From Paenibacillus tengchongensis (GTDB lineage Bacteria; Bacillota; Bacilli; Paenibacillales; Paenibacillaceae), in contig NZ_WACP01000007.1 of the NCBI RefSeq assembly GCF_008973665.1, positions 62,001 to 126,000 of the forward strand: a DNA stretch of 64,000 bases, read 5' to 3'. Position 1 is the first letter of the stretch. Every line of letters begins with the position of its first letter. Below, in pieces: positions 53,076-61,586 of this stretch. A program made the translations under genes and the position numbers. A model generated the notes under the pieces. The model had not been told where the DNA came from and searched no databases. It was given only the letters and a program-made list of their open reading frames with translations.

Positions 53076-54603
53076 ACCTGGAATGAGAGCTGTTTTTTAT
53101 GGCAGACATTCAACAAATAAACAAACCATGGACGCTCAAAGAAATACAGTCAAAGACTTTATGGATAAGTACGAGTGCCAGTTTGTTGGCGAATATTTAG
53201 ATCCTGCTGTCTCGGCCCGAAAAACAAAACTAAAAGAACGAAACGGGATTTCACAGTTACTGGCTGATGCCCACATGGATAAGTATGATCTGGTCGTTAT
53301 TTCTCAGCATGATCGAATTGCCAGGAACCCGAGTGAACACCAAATGATACGGATGACTTTGAAGAACTACAATATTCCCGTATGTATAGCGAGCACAGAG
53401 AGCTTGTATGATTCTGGTGATTTGGTAGTCGATATAATCAAAGATGGAAACTCTAAACTGGAAGTGGATAACACCCGAATTCGCACAAAGGATACGATGT
53501 ACAATTTATTTAAACAGGCTAAATGGCGGGGAGGGAAACCTCCCTTTGGTTATAAATACAACAAAGCTACGAAAGCCATTGAAACGGTTGATCATGAACT
53601 TCAACTGGTAAAGGATGTCTACAGTATGTATTTACAGTTTGAAGGCTTTGATGCCATCGCTTGCAAGCTGCCTAAAGGTTCATATTTGGGAAGCGACTGG
53701 ACAGATCAAGCCGTAAGAGCTGTCGTGACCAATCCATTCTATGCAGGTTACCTGCACAGAGGGCGTAAAAAGCAACAGGCCAATAACTCGCTTAATGCTC
53801 GGGCCGACTGGGAGCTTGTTCAATCTAAATTGATTCACCCAGTAATCACCATTGAAGAATGGGAACGGGGATGGGATCTTTATCAGAAAAGAGCAGAAGG
53901 TACACATGCACCGAATCGGTATAAGACCAGCTTCCTGCTAGCTGACTTGTTGGTCTGTGACTCCTGTAATGATAAGTTAAGGGGAAAGGACCAAACGACA
54001 CGAAGCAAATCAGGCGCAAGATATGGTAAAAAGGTATACTTGTGTACTAATTGCGGCTATAAAATTGATATACAAAAGACCCATCGTATAATTGACCATC
54101 TTTTGAATGACTTAAAATTTCGTCATGAAGAGATGATCGTGGATAAAATTATTCAGAGTCTTGAGCTGGACTTGATGAATTTGCATGCAAATATTCAGGT
54201 ACTCCAAGCTTCAAAGCAAACCGTCCAACATAAGCTAAACAAGGTGAACCATGAAATTAATGAGCAGTTCAAATGTGTACAGAATCCTGGTGACAAGGAT
54301 GAACAGCAAAAGAGAGCTGAAATGATGATTCGCATCTTGACAATGACTAAAGAAAATTGTTTAAAACAGATCAAGAGCTTTGACGAACAGATCACCCAGA
54401 AACAGCTGCAGATGAACCGAATTCGAGCCGCAGATTTGAAAGCTGACCATATCCGCAGTCGGGTAGATCAACTCATGGACTCACACACCCAAGGGAAATT
54501 GCTTCGGGGGTTACTCTTGGAATTTGTTCATCAGATTCGTATTGATAAAACGGGTCGTGTGAAAATTAGTGCCCGATATGCTTTGCTTGAAACGGAGATA
54601 TAA
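53053..54603 (+). CDS. Large serine recombinase 3
   Basis: A 516-residue recombinase. The catalytic serine is in VFYGRHSTNKQTMDAQ; SQHDRIARNPSEHQ, GGKPPFGYKYN, and NPFYAGYLHRGRKKQ follow, then a zinc ribbon (CDSCNDKL, CTNCGYKI) and coiled coil. The TTG at 53053 is preferred because GGAGGA lies eight bases upstream inside the preceding gene; an ATG at 53038 is open too. It overlaps recombinase 2 by about 23 bases, so both are made together and may act as a pair. Confidence 0.9.
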   Translation: MHLKSVIKPGMRAVFYGRHSTNKQTMDAQRNTVKDFMDKYECQFVGEYLDPAVSARKTKLKERNGISQLLADAHMDKYDLVVISQHDRIARNPSEHQMIRMTLKNYNIPVCIASTESLYDSGDLVVDIIKDGNSKLEVDNTRIRTKDTMYNLFKQAKWRGGKPPFGYKYNKATKAIETVDHELQLVKDVYSMYLQFEGFDAIACKLPKGSYLGSDWTDQAVRAVVTNPFYAGYLHRGRKKQQANNSLNARADWELVQSKLIHPVITIEEWERGWDLYQKRAEGTHAPNRYKTSFLLADLLVCDSCNDKLRGKDQTTRSKSGARYGKKVYLCTNCGYKIDIQKTHRIIDHLLNDLKFRHEEMIVDKIIQSLELDLMNLHANIQVLQASKQTVQHKLNKVNHEINEQFKCVQNPGDKDEQQKRAEMMIRILTMTKENCLKQIKSFDEQITQKQLQMNRIRAADLKADHIRSRVDQLMDSHTQGKLLRGLLLEFVHQIRIDKTGRVKISARYALLETEI

Positions 54604-54644
54604 CGATAGGGCTCGTGATACCAACGAGTCCTTTGTTATGCTTA

Positions 54645-54842
54645 TCTCGGTTTTTAGGTTGAATTGCTGAGGATGAATGGTCGGTTCTTCTCGGTTTTTA
54701 GTTAGGATTCCGATCCCGAGGCTTGTATAAAACCGAGAAAAATGAGCCTGTTAGCAGCTTGAAACCACTGGGAACATAGGCTTGTTGGCTATTCATCAGT
54801 ATGGACAGCTGTTCTCCAAAATAAACGTCTCGGTTTTTGGGT
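54645..54842. repeat. Four copies of TCTCGGTTTT(T) in a gene-free interval
   Basis: Direct copies at 54645 (TCTCGGTTTTTAG), 54689 (TCTCGGTTTTTA) and 54828 (TCTCGGTTTTTGG), plus an inverted copy AAAACCGAGAAAAA at 54729-54742. They lie directly behind the tandem recombinase genes in the 342-base interval 54604-54945, which has no gene. They may be recombinase or regulator binding sites. Confidence 0.6.
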
Positions 54843-54945
54843 TTACCATACATGTGTACATTTGATGAATTGAACTAAATAATGGAGGAATTACCTCGAA
54901 TGCTGTAGAATTTGCTCTCATTCTGATTACAAGGGAGAGCTGCAG

Positions 54946-56256
54946 ATGGACATCGCCATGTATGAGGGGGAACTTCTTAATATCACATCAGAGCTAAGCA
55001 GATATGAAGAAAGTGAAAAGGAGAGGGTAATTGACAAATTCAAAAAAGCAGCCGAGAAGAAGGCCATGACCTGCCCATACTGCCATGAGCAGCTGCTGCT
55101 TCGAGCAGGAGAAATCCGTGATATTCATTTTGCACATCTTAGCGGTAAGACCTGTCAGGAATCAAGGGCGTACGATACATACAACAGACAGACGGCTCGT
55201 GAAAGCCAGAAGCATAACGTGATTAAAGAAATCATTTATAACGAACTGAAGGGGCAGGAATTGATCCGTCCCGACTTGAAGGTAGAGTATGGTTATAAAG
55301 AAAAGGCCACGGAAAAATGGAGTCAATATCCTGACATTTACGTTAACAAGAATGGCCGTGAATTTGCAGTCTCAATCATAACAAATGTGCACCAAATCGG
55401 TGACCAAAAAGTGGTTAAAGCGATAAATTCTCGAAATAAATATTTTGCAGGTAAAGGGCTTGAGACGATCTGGTTTGTGGAGGACAGGGAACTGGCAGAC
55501 GATTATGAGCGTAGAGTGCTGCATCTATGGGAAGCCGAGTATGGACTTGCAATCAAGACGGAAGAGGACCACAAATGGGACAAGCTTCTTCAAGAGCTAT
55601 ACGATGAATTTCCAGAATACAATCTCTATACTTTATTTGGTTATAAAGCTCACGGTACAATGAAAAGCGACGTGAGAAGCCTTTATTACGTTCATACCGT
55701 TGGTGATGAAATCACCTTCTCGGTATACCGATTAATCCTTGATCAAATGCGCTCACCGTTTCGTGCCTTCGCGTTAACCAAAGGATATCGAATGAATATT
55801 TCGCAAGCCCTGGTCATTCGGGATGAAATTTTGCTTAGCGATAAGGATCAAGAGGATAGAAACCGAACAGAGTTTGCAAATCAGGTACTTCTTCAAATCA
55901 ATACTATCCAAAGAGAAGCTTCACTTAGGGACCAGCATACTGATGCCGATAATGAACAAATGGAGAACGGGTACAATTATTCAGAATTGACTCGGCAGAC
56001 GATTAAAGAGGCTGCTGCAACTACAGCCTACTCTCCAGACTTTGATGTAGTAGCATCTATAGCAAACTTGAAAATTCTAACGATTGTTCCGTATGAAGTA
56101 GAATCGCTTTATTGGTTCCTGAAACGGCATAAGGACGAGCTGGGCGATTATGGTTTAACTTGGCTTGAGGTGAAAAAATGGGTTCTTTATGCGTTAGGGA
56201 GAGTAAATGATCCAAATATCCGTAAATGGCTTGTTGATATTGAAGAAATAAGATAA
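54946..56256 (+). CDS. CoiA-like protein
   Basis: A 436-residue protein with the layout of competence protein CoiA: a zinc-finger-like start (MTCPYCHEQLLLRAGEIRDIHFAHL) and then a nuclease-fold domain (ESQKHNVIKEIIYNEL, YPDIYVNKNGREFAVSII). In the usual motif the last strand carries a catalytic Glu followed by Gln or Lys; here the strand reads FAVSII, so activity is doubtful. The C-terminal ~200 residues are helical and unfamiliar. GGGAGAG precedes the ATG. It may be an island gene linked to DNA processing, not a competence gene. Confidence 0.68.
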   Translation: MDIAMYEGELLNITSELSRYEESEKERVIDKFKKAAEKKAMTCPYCHEQLLLRAGEIRDIHFAHLSGKTCQESRAYDTYNRQTARESQKHNVIKEIIYNELKGQELIRPDLKVEYGYKEKATEKWSQYPDIYVNKNGREFAVSIITNVHQIGDQKVVKAINSRNKYFAGKGLETIWFVEDRELADDYERRVLHLWEAEYGLAIKTEEDHKWDKLLQELYDEFPEYNLYTLFGYKAHGTMKSDVRSLYYVHTVGDEITFSVYRLILDQMRSPFRAFALTKGYRMNISQALVIRDEILLSDKDQEDRNRTEFANQVLLQINTIQREASLRDQHTDADNEQMENGYNYSELTRQTIKEAAATTAYSPDFDVVASIANLKILTIVPYEVESLYWFLKRHKDELGDYGLTWLEVKKWVLYALGRVNDPNIRKWLVDIEEIR

Positions 56257-56262
56257 TGAAAG

Positions 56263-56303
56263 ATAGCCCAACTACCAGTAACTCTTGTAGTTGGGCTATT
56301 CTT
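56263..56303. terminator. Bidirectional terminator
   Basis: ATAGCCCAACTAC / GTAGTTGGGCTAT, a perfect 13-bp stem between convergent genes; it runs eight bases into the 3' end of the toxin-like gene. Confidence 0.88.
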
Positions 56304-56616
56304 CGTCAGGATCGATGCCCCAGAAAATATAATGCGACAGTCCCGTATTCGCAAAGTAACAAGCATCCACATACACTTCTCGAAGATCCTCGTTAATCCT
56401 GTAAACAATGATCACATTGCCGATTAACACCCAGTAATATCCGTTAAACTCAAAGCCAGGGAAATCCGATATTCCATCAGCTTTGTATTTCGGCTCATCG
56501 GCCAAGACAGATTTAGAGCGTCTAAAGACGTTCATGGGGTCAACCTTATATTCCTTCATTCGGGCAAGAGCTACCCTAGCGTAAGTGGTCCAGAGCACCT
56601 TGTAACGGTCAGTCAT
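56296..56616 (-). CDS. RelE/ParE-like toxin
   Basis: A 106-residue protein. The order of elements, VLWTTYARVALARMKEY helix, then FRRSKSVLADEP, and strands FNGYYWVLIGNVIIVYRI and REVYVDACYFANTG, matches the RelE/ParE fold of ribosome-dependent mRNases and gyrase poisons. Its start overlaps the end of the upstream small gene by eight bases, which is typical for antitoxin-toxin pairs. Which of the two targets applies cannot be told. Confidence 0.72.
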   Translation of the reverse strand: MTDRYKVLWTTYARVALARMKEYKVDPMNVFRRSKSVLADEPKYKADGISDFPGFEFNGYYWVLIGNVIIVYRINEDLREVYVDACYFANTGLSHYIFWGIDPDEE

Positions 56617-56905
56617 TCTGAACCTCTTTCAGTAATTGTGCAAACTCCTCTTCGCTGTCACTATATGTGGAAATTCCATTCTCTCGGTCATACTTGGCCT
56701 GACGAAGCTGAGAAAGAACGTCTTCATCTTTGAAAATAACGGATGTCATTCTTTTCTTCTGTTCATCAGTAAATGCAGGTTCATCTTTCCTCTGAAGCGT
56801 AACATTAAATCCGAAATTATCCTCGATCAATTGCACCAGATCTTTAAGTTCAACATAAGCTTTGCCCCGAAAGCTTTGCTCCAATTGCTCCTTGGAAATG
56901 GACAT
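56609..56905 (-). CDS. Antitoxin-like partner of the RelE/ParE-like toxin
   Basis: A 98-residue acidic protein, first in a two-gene minus-strand operon. The C-terminal half (VLSQLRQAKYDRENGISTYS, then EEEFAQLLKEV) resembles the toxin-binding tail of Phd/RelB-type antitoxins. The ATG at 56905 is well spaced from AGGCGGTGA; a GTG nine bases upstream is also open. No clear DNA-binding domain was recognised. Confidence 0.65.
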   Translation of the reverse strand: MSISKEQLEQSFRGKAYVELKDLVQLIEDNFGFNVTLQRKDEPAFTDEQKKRMTSVIFKDEDVLSQLRQAKYDRENGISTYSDSEEEFAQLLKEVQND

Positions 56906-57020
56906 TTCATTCACCGCCTTTTGCTCATTATAACATAAACCAATAGCAATCTAATTGTGTTAAGATTACATTAATTAACATCTAGGAGTCCAAATAAAAA
57001 AATTTCTGAGGAGATGCAAT

Positions 57021-57767
57021 ATGGAAATAAAAAGTCGACTTGGATTAAATATTTCTAATTTGACGGACTGGTTTCAACATGCTCCTCCAGCAAAAGGTGA
57101 AGCACATTGGGTAGATGGTAGAAGTGCGAAGGAACTTGCGAAGGCATGGACCCAATCAGGTGCTCCTACAGTTCCTAAGGAGTTGGAACGCTTGTTAGAC
57201 TCACATCAAGATATTAAGGGTTTAATTCCCGAGATAGCCATACCTGAGTGTGAAACTAAATTGGACGCCTTCAACGGCAGTGGGCGTAAACATGATTTGA
57301 TTGTATATGGAAAAACATCCGATAAAAAAACACTAATTTCTATTGAAGCGAAAGCTGATGAACCATTCGGAGAAGTTATCTCTAATCTGATCAAAAGATA
57401 TTCAACCAATCCAAGAACAAAAGTACCTGAACGAATAAAGCAATTAGGTCTTTCTGTTTTTGGAGATAAGGATTTTGGACATATCCGTTATCAGTTACTT
57501 CACGCCGTTGCTGGAACATTAATAGAGGCCCGCATAAACAACTGCGGTCAGGCAGTATTTGTTGTTCATGAGTTCGTACCATCGGGAATACATTCGAAAA
57601 AATCGAAACAAAACAATGAAGATTTGCAGACGTTTGTTGAGCTTCTTACGGATACACCATTAATTGAAGGACAACTCATTGGGCCTATCAAAGTAATTGG
57701 TGGTAATAATATTCCAAGTAACATTCCATTGTATATTGGAAAAATCGAATCAGCCATAGAAATTTAA
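57021..57767 (+). CDS. Putative PD-(D/E)XK nuclease of unknown family
   Basis: A 248-residue protein. A central core fits a restriction-endonuclease fold: KHDLIVYG gives the Asp, and LISIEAKADEPFGE the ExK, after an acidic helix (GLIPEIAIPECETKLD). The C-terminal part has YQLLHAVAGTLIEA and a FVVHEFVPSG strand. It stands 28 bases before the next unknown gene, so both form an operon just upstream of the type I restriction locus. I do not recognise the family with confidence. A defence nuclease is likely from motif and place. Confidence 0.65.
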   Translation: MEIKSRLGLNISNLTDWFQHAPPAKGEAHWVDGRSAKELAKAWTQSGAPTVPKELERLLDSHQDIKGLIPEIAIPECETKLDAFNGSGRKHDLIVYGKTSDKKTLISIEAKADEPFGEVISNLIKRYSTNPRTKVPERIKQLGLSVFGDKDFGHIRYQLLHAVAGTLIEARINNCGQAVFVVHEFVPSGIHSKKSKQNNEDLQTFVELLTDTPLIEGQLIGPIKVIGGNNIPSNIPLYIGKIESAIEI

Positions 57768-57795
57768 TATCAAAACAACAGAGAGGACTGATTCA

Positions 57796-58851
57796 ATGAA
57801 AATAGAAATCGGAGAATCCTTGATGCTCTCATGGCTGAGACATGCAAAGAATTGTCAGCTTGTTCAATTGAACTGGAAGCCATCCGTGAAGTCTTGGGAA
57901 ATTTATAACGAAGCCGTTGTTGAAAGTATGATGAAAGATTCAGACCAATATTTTAAAGAGAAATACAGCCTTGATTTGTTCAAACAAAATAGTTCATTCT
58001 CTCAACTACTCCAACAAGCTGAGATTGATGCTCTGGGCTTAGAAGTAGGAGGGGAGAATGGTGTTCAAAACATATATGGTATTGATGTAGCTTTTCATGA
58101 GAATGGCTTGAATTACGGCTCCAAGGAAGAAACGATATCCAGAGTACTGAAGAAAATGATTCGCACTGCTATGGCGATCCATGGCTACTTCAATTTGAAT
58201 GCTGGGAATATTATATTTGCTGCTCCAAAAATATATGGTTCAATACGTGAGCCGCTGCAACTCTACATAGCCGAACTCCAGGAGCTGTTCCATGCAAAAG
58301 GTTTAGATTTTCGTTTTGAGCTTCTTTGCAATGAAGACTTCAAGGAGAAAATCTTTAATGTGGTTACAGCCTTATCCAATTCTGTGTCTGATACTTCGGA
58401 GCTGTTTATGCGAAGTATACAAATGTATAATCTTTTTGCAGATGATAAGCAGCCAGTAGGCCTACCGAAATCGCCAGTAAAAGTAAAGAAATTACCTGCT
58501 GATTTTAAAGGATCTGAGGAAATAAAGATTGGTGCTTTGGTTAGATCCAGTTTTGAGCGACTCATTGCAGATGATCTATTAACAGAGCGCGAAGTTGAGC
58601 AATTGCAGCGACTGGACTACGCCAAGAGGACATTTAATATCACTTATCCTGTATTGAAAAAAGTCGACCCTACCCTTTCCTTGACCGAACAGCGGAATAT
58701 AAACGGACGACCAAGATTCTACGCTGATCCGTATTCGATCTATGGCTATGATTATCTATTATGTAATCATTGGGTGGAGAACCTCAGCAGAAGTTATTTC
58801 GATGCATGGCTAAGACGTATAGATGAAACAAATGTAGGGGACTCAATTTGA
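57796..58851 (+). CDS. Uncharacterised protein, possible partner nuclease
   Basis: A 351-residue protein. It starts KIEIGESLMLSWLRHAKNCQ, with a tryptophan-rich N-terminus. The part QQAEIDALGLEV followed by NIYGIDVAFHENGLNYG has spaced acidic residues on strands, as in PD-(D/E)XK enzymes, and is followed by VLKKMIRTAMAIHGYF. The C-terminal ~100 residues hold a helical domain ending in GRPRFYADPYSIYGYDYLLC. It is second in an operon with the putative nuclease gene. Function unknown; restriction or phage defence is suggested by neighbours. Confidence 0.6.
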   Translation: MKIEIGESLMLSWLRHAKNCQLVQLNWKPSVKSWEIYNEAVVESMMKDSDQYFKEKYSLDLFKQNSSFSQLLQQAEIDALGLEVGGENGVQNIYGIDVAFHENGLNYGSKEETISRVLKKMIRTAMAIHGYFNLNAGNIIFAAPKIYGSIREPLQLYIAELQELFHAKGLDFRFELLCNEDFKEKIFNVVTALSNSVSDTSELFMRSIQMYNLFADDKQPVGLPKSPVKVKKLPADFKGSEEIKIGALVRSSFERLIADDLLTEREVEQLQRLDYAKRTFNITYPVLKKVDPTLSLTEQRNINGRPRFYADPYSIYGYDYLLCNHWVENLSRSYFDAWLRRIDETNVGDSI

Positions 58852-59186
58852 GTCCTCATTTTTTTATACTACCCTTGTATTTAGACATGTTATTATGAAC
58901 TTAGGAATATTTTCCTATGCATCATTTTACATTTTAAGAATAAACCATCCAGAGGTGAATGGACTAAGGAAGATGTTACTCAAGATATATATTTAAGAAG
59001 GGATCACTGAAGAATAAAGGGATTTTTTAGTCTGGATATGCAACAAGTCCATAGAACTAAATTCAAACTGGATTGTCGTAGTGATCATTGTGAACCATTT
59101 ACGATAGTTAGTAATATACATAACCACTTTTAATAAGAACTTCATAATATTCATCCAGGTGAAATCAGAGGGAAAGGATTGAGCAC
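58852..59186. other. Gene-free interval before hsdR
   Basis: 335 AT-rich bases in which no credible gene was seen on either strand. It probably holds the hsdRMS promoter. Confidence 0.5.
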
Positions 59187-61550
59187 ATGGCAAAGAGAGA
59201 TTTATCCGAAGAAGATATCAAAGCCAGATACATCACGCCAGCAATCACTAATGCAGGATGGGAATTAAAAAAACAAATTCGCATGGAGTATCCTTTTACG
59301 GACGGAAGAATCATTCTGCGTGGAAACATCACTACCAGAGGCAAGCGGAAAAGAGCAGATTATGTTCTGTTCTATAAGAACAATTTTCCTCTAGCGATCA
59401 TTGAAGCAAAAGATAATAATCATCCAGTTGGTGCGGGGTTGCAGCAGGCCATTAGCTATGCAAAAGCACTTGACATCTATTATGTCTATGCTTCCAACGG
59501 AGATGGATTTGTTGAACAAAATTTAATCACTGGTGAAGTAAGTGAACTAAGGCTTGAGGAGTTCCCCTCGCCAGAGGATTTATATAGAAGATACCTAAAG
59601 GATAAGAATGTAACCGATGCAGAAGAAAAAGTGCTTCTTGAACCTTATTATTATGTGCCGAATTACAAGACCCCTAGATATTATCAGCGTGTAGCTATTA
59701 ATCGAACTGTGGATGCAGTAGCAAAGGGACAAGATCGAGTATTATTGGTATGTGCCACTGGAACAGGTAAGACCTTCATGTCATTTCAAATTATATACAG
59801 ACTTTGGAAAGCTGGCTTAAAGAAAAAGATATTATTTTTAGCGGACCGAAATGTATTGGTTGACCAAACGATATCTGGTGATTTCAAGCCATTTGGCGGT
59901 AAGATGACAAAGGTTGAGAACAGAACTCTAGACAGTTCTTATGAGATTTATCTTGCCTTATACCAGCAGCTTTCAGGGGATGACGGAGAAGAAGCCTACC
60001 TGCAATTCCAACCGAATTTCTTCGATCTGATTGTTATAGACGAGTGCCATAGAGGCAGCGCGAAAGAGGATTCTGCATGGAGAAAAATCCTGGATTACTT
60101 TTCATCAGCCACACATGTGGGGTGTACTGCTACTCCTGTTGAAACGAAGGTAGCCTCAAGCCAAACTTACTTTGGTGAGCCTATTTACGAGTATTCTTTA
60201 AAACAGGGGATTGATGATGGCTTCTTAGCACCATATAAAGTGATAAGAATTGGCCTTGATAAAGACCTTGAAGGCTATCGGCCAGAGATTGGGAAAGTCG
60301 ATAAACATGGATATGAAATCGAGGATAGAGAATATAATATCAAGGATTACGACAGAACCTTGGTTATTGATGACAGAACGAAGGTAATTGCAGCCAAGAT
60401 TACTGAGTTTCTAAAGAAGACCGACAGATTTAGCAAAACGATTGTTTTCTGTGTGGATATTGAACACGCGGAGCGAATGAGACAAGCTCTAATTAATGCA
60501 AATAAGGATTTGTATGCTGCAAATGATAAATATATCATGCGTATAACAGGGGATAATGACGAAGGGAAAGCACAACTGGAATATTTCATTGACGAAGAAA
60601 GTACATACCCCGTTATTGCAGTTACCAGCAAATTAATGACCACTGGTGTGGATGCGAAAATGTGTAAATTGATTGTGCTGGACAACAATTTTGGTGATAA
60701 TGGAATGACTGAGTTTAAACAAATTATCGGAAGAGGAACAAGGCTTCTCGAAGAATACGGGAAGACCTATTTCACGATCATGGATTTTCGTAATGCGAGT
60801 AGATTATTTGCTGACCCAGCATTTGATGGAAAACCAGAAGTCGTCTTAGAGATAAATGGTAATGAGCCAGTAATCGAGCCAATAATTGAAGAGGATTTTT
60901 ATGAAACAGAGAGTCACAGTAATGCAAGTGGCATCATTGAAACAAGAGGGGATTATAATACGGATGCTTTTAATAATAATGACAAACCTAAAAAGTATTA
61001 TATAGGAGATGTTGTCGTAAAAGTCCTTTCAGAAAGGATTCAATACTTGGATAAGGATGGTAAGCTTATTACCGAAAGTCTTATAGATTATACTAAGAAA
61101 AATATCCTGCAACAGTACGCAAGGCTAGATGATTTTCTTAAAACATGGACAGAAGCTCAAAAAAAACAAGCCATCATTGACGAATTAAAAGATGAAGGTG
61201 TTTTGCTGGATGCGGTAAGAGAAGAATTGGGCAAACCAGAGCTGGATGATTTCGATTTAATCTGTCATTTAGCCTATGATAAACCCCCTCTTACCAAGGC
61301 GGAAAGAGCAAACAACGTAAAAAAACGTCATTATCTTTATAAGTATTCTGAATTGGCACAGCAAGTTTTAGAAACATTGCTTGATAAGTATGCCGATGAA
61401 GGCATCAAAGAAATTGAAGAAACCAAAGTGCTCCAGCTCAAAGAGTTTTCCAAATTCGGCAGTCCTATGAAGATAGTCAAGGCCTTTGGTGGAAAAGCGG
61501 CTTACCAGAAGGCGGTTCAGGAATTAGAGAACGAGATTTATTACGCATAA
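59187..61550 (+). CDS. hsdR: Type I restriction enzyme, R subunit
   Basis: A 787-residue motor-nuclease that translocates and cuts unmodified DNA within the R2M2S complex. The N-terminal nuclease has ADYVLFY, then AIIEAKDNNHPVGAGLQQAI, the D...ExK...Q pattern. The helicase core has CATGTGKTFMSF (Walker A), VIDECHRG (Walker B), GCTATP and the later QIIGRGTRL. The C-terminal part resembles the EcoEI-type R subunit end. GAGGGAAAGG precedes the ATG. The first gene of hsdR-hsdM-hsdS. Confidence 0.95.
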   Translation: MAKRDLSEEDIKARYITPAITNAGWELKKQIRMEYPFTDGRIILRGNITTRGKRKRADYVLFYKNNFPLAIIEAKDNNHPVGAGLQQAISYAKALDIYYVYASNGDGFVEQNLITGEVSELRLEEFPSPEDLYRRYLKDKNVTDAEEKVLLEPYYYVPNYKTPRYYQRVAINRTVDAVAKGQDRVLLVCATGTGKTFMSFQIIYRLWKAGLKKKILFLADRNVLVDQTISGDFKPFGGKMTKVENRTLDSSYEIYLALYQQLSGDDGEEAYLQFQPNFFDLIVIDECHRGSAKEDSAWRKILDYFSSATHVGCTATPVETKVASSQTYFGEPIYEYSLKQGIDDGFLAPYKVIRIGLDKDLEGYRPEIGKVDKHGYEIEDREYNIKDYDRTLVIDDRTKVIAAKITEFLKKTDRFSKTIVFCVDIEHAERMRQALINANKDLYAANDKYIMRITGDNDEGKAQLEYFIDEESTYPVIAVTSKLMTTGVDAKMCKLIVLDNNFGDNGMTEFKQIIGRGTRLLEEYGKTYFTIMDFRNASRLFADPAFDGKPEVVLEINGNEPVIEPIIEEDFYETESHSNASGIIETRGDYNTDAFNNNDKPKKYYIGDVVVKVLSERIQYLDKDGKLITESLIDYTKKNILQQYARLDDFLKTWTEAQKKQAIIDELKDEGVLLDAVREELGKPELDDFDLICHLAYDKPPLTKAERANNVKKRHYLYKYSELAQQVLETLLDKYADEGIKEIEETKVLQLKEFSKFGSPMKIVKAFGGKAAYQKAVQELENEIYYA

Positions 61551-61586
61551 CACCATAAACCAACACGACGAGGCAGGTAAATAAGA

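Noticed and set aside
58993..59193. 66-codon minus-strand open frame before hsdR
   Set aside because: No ribosome site, no recognisable pattern, and it overlaps the hsdR start.
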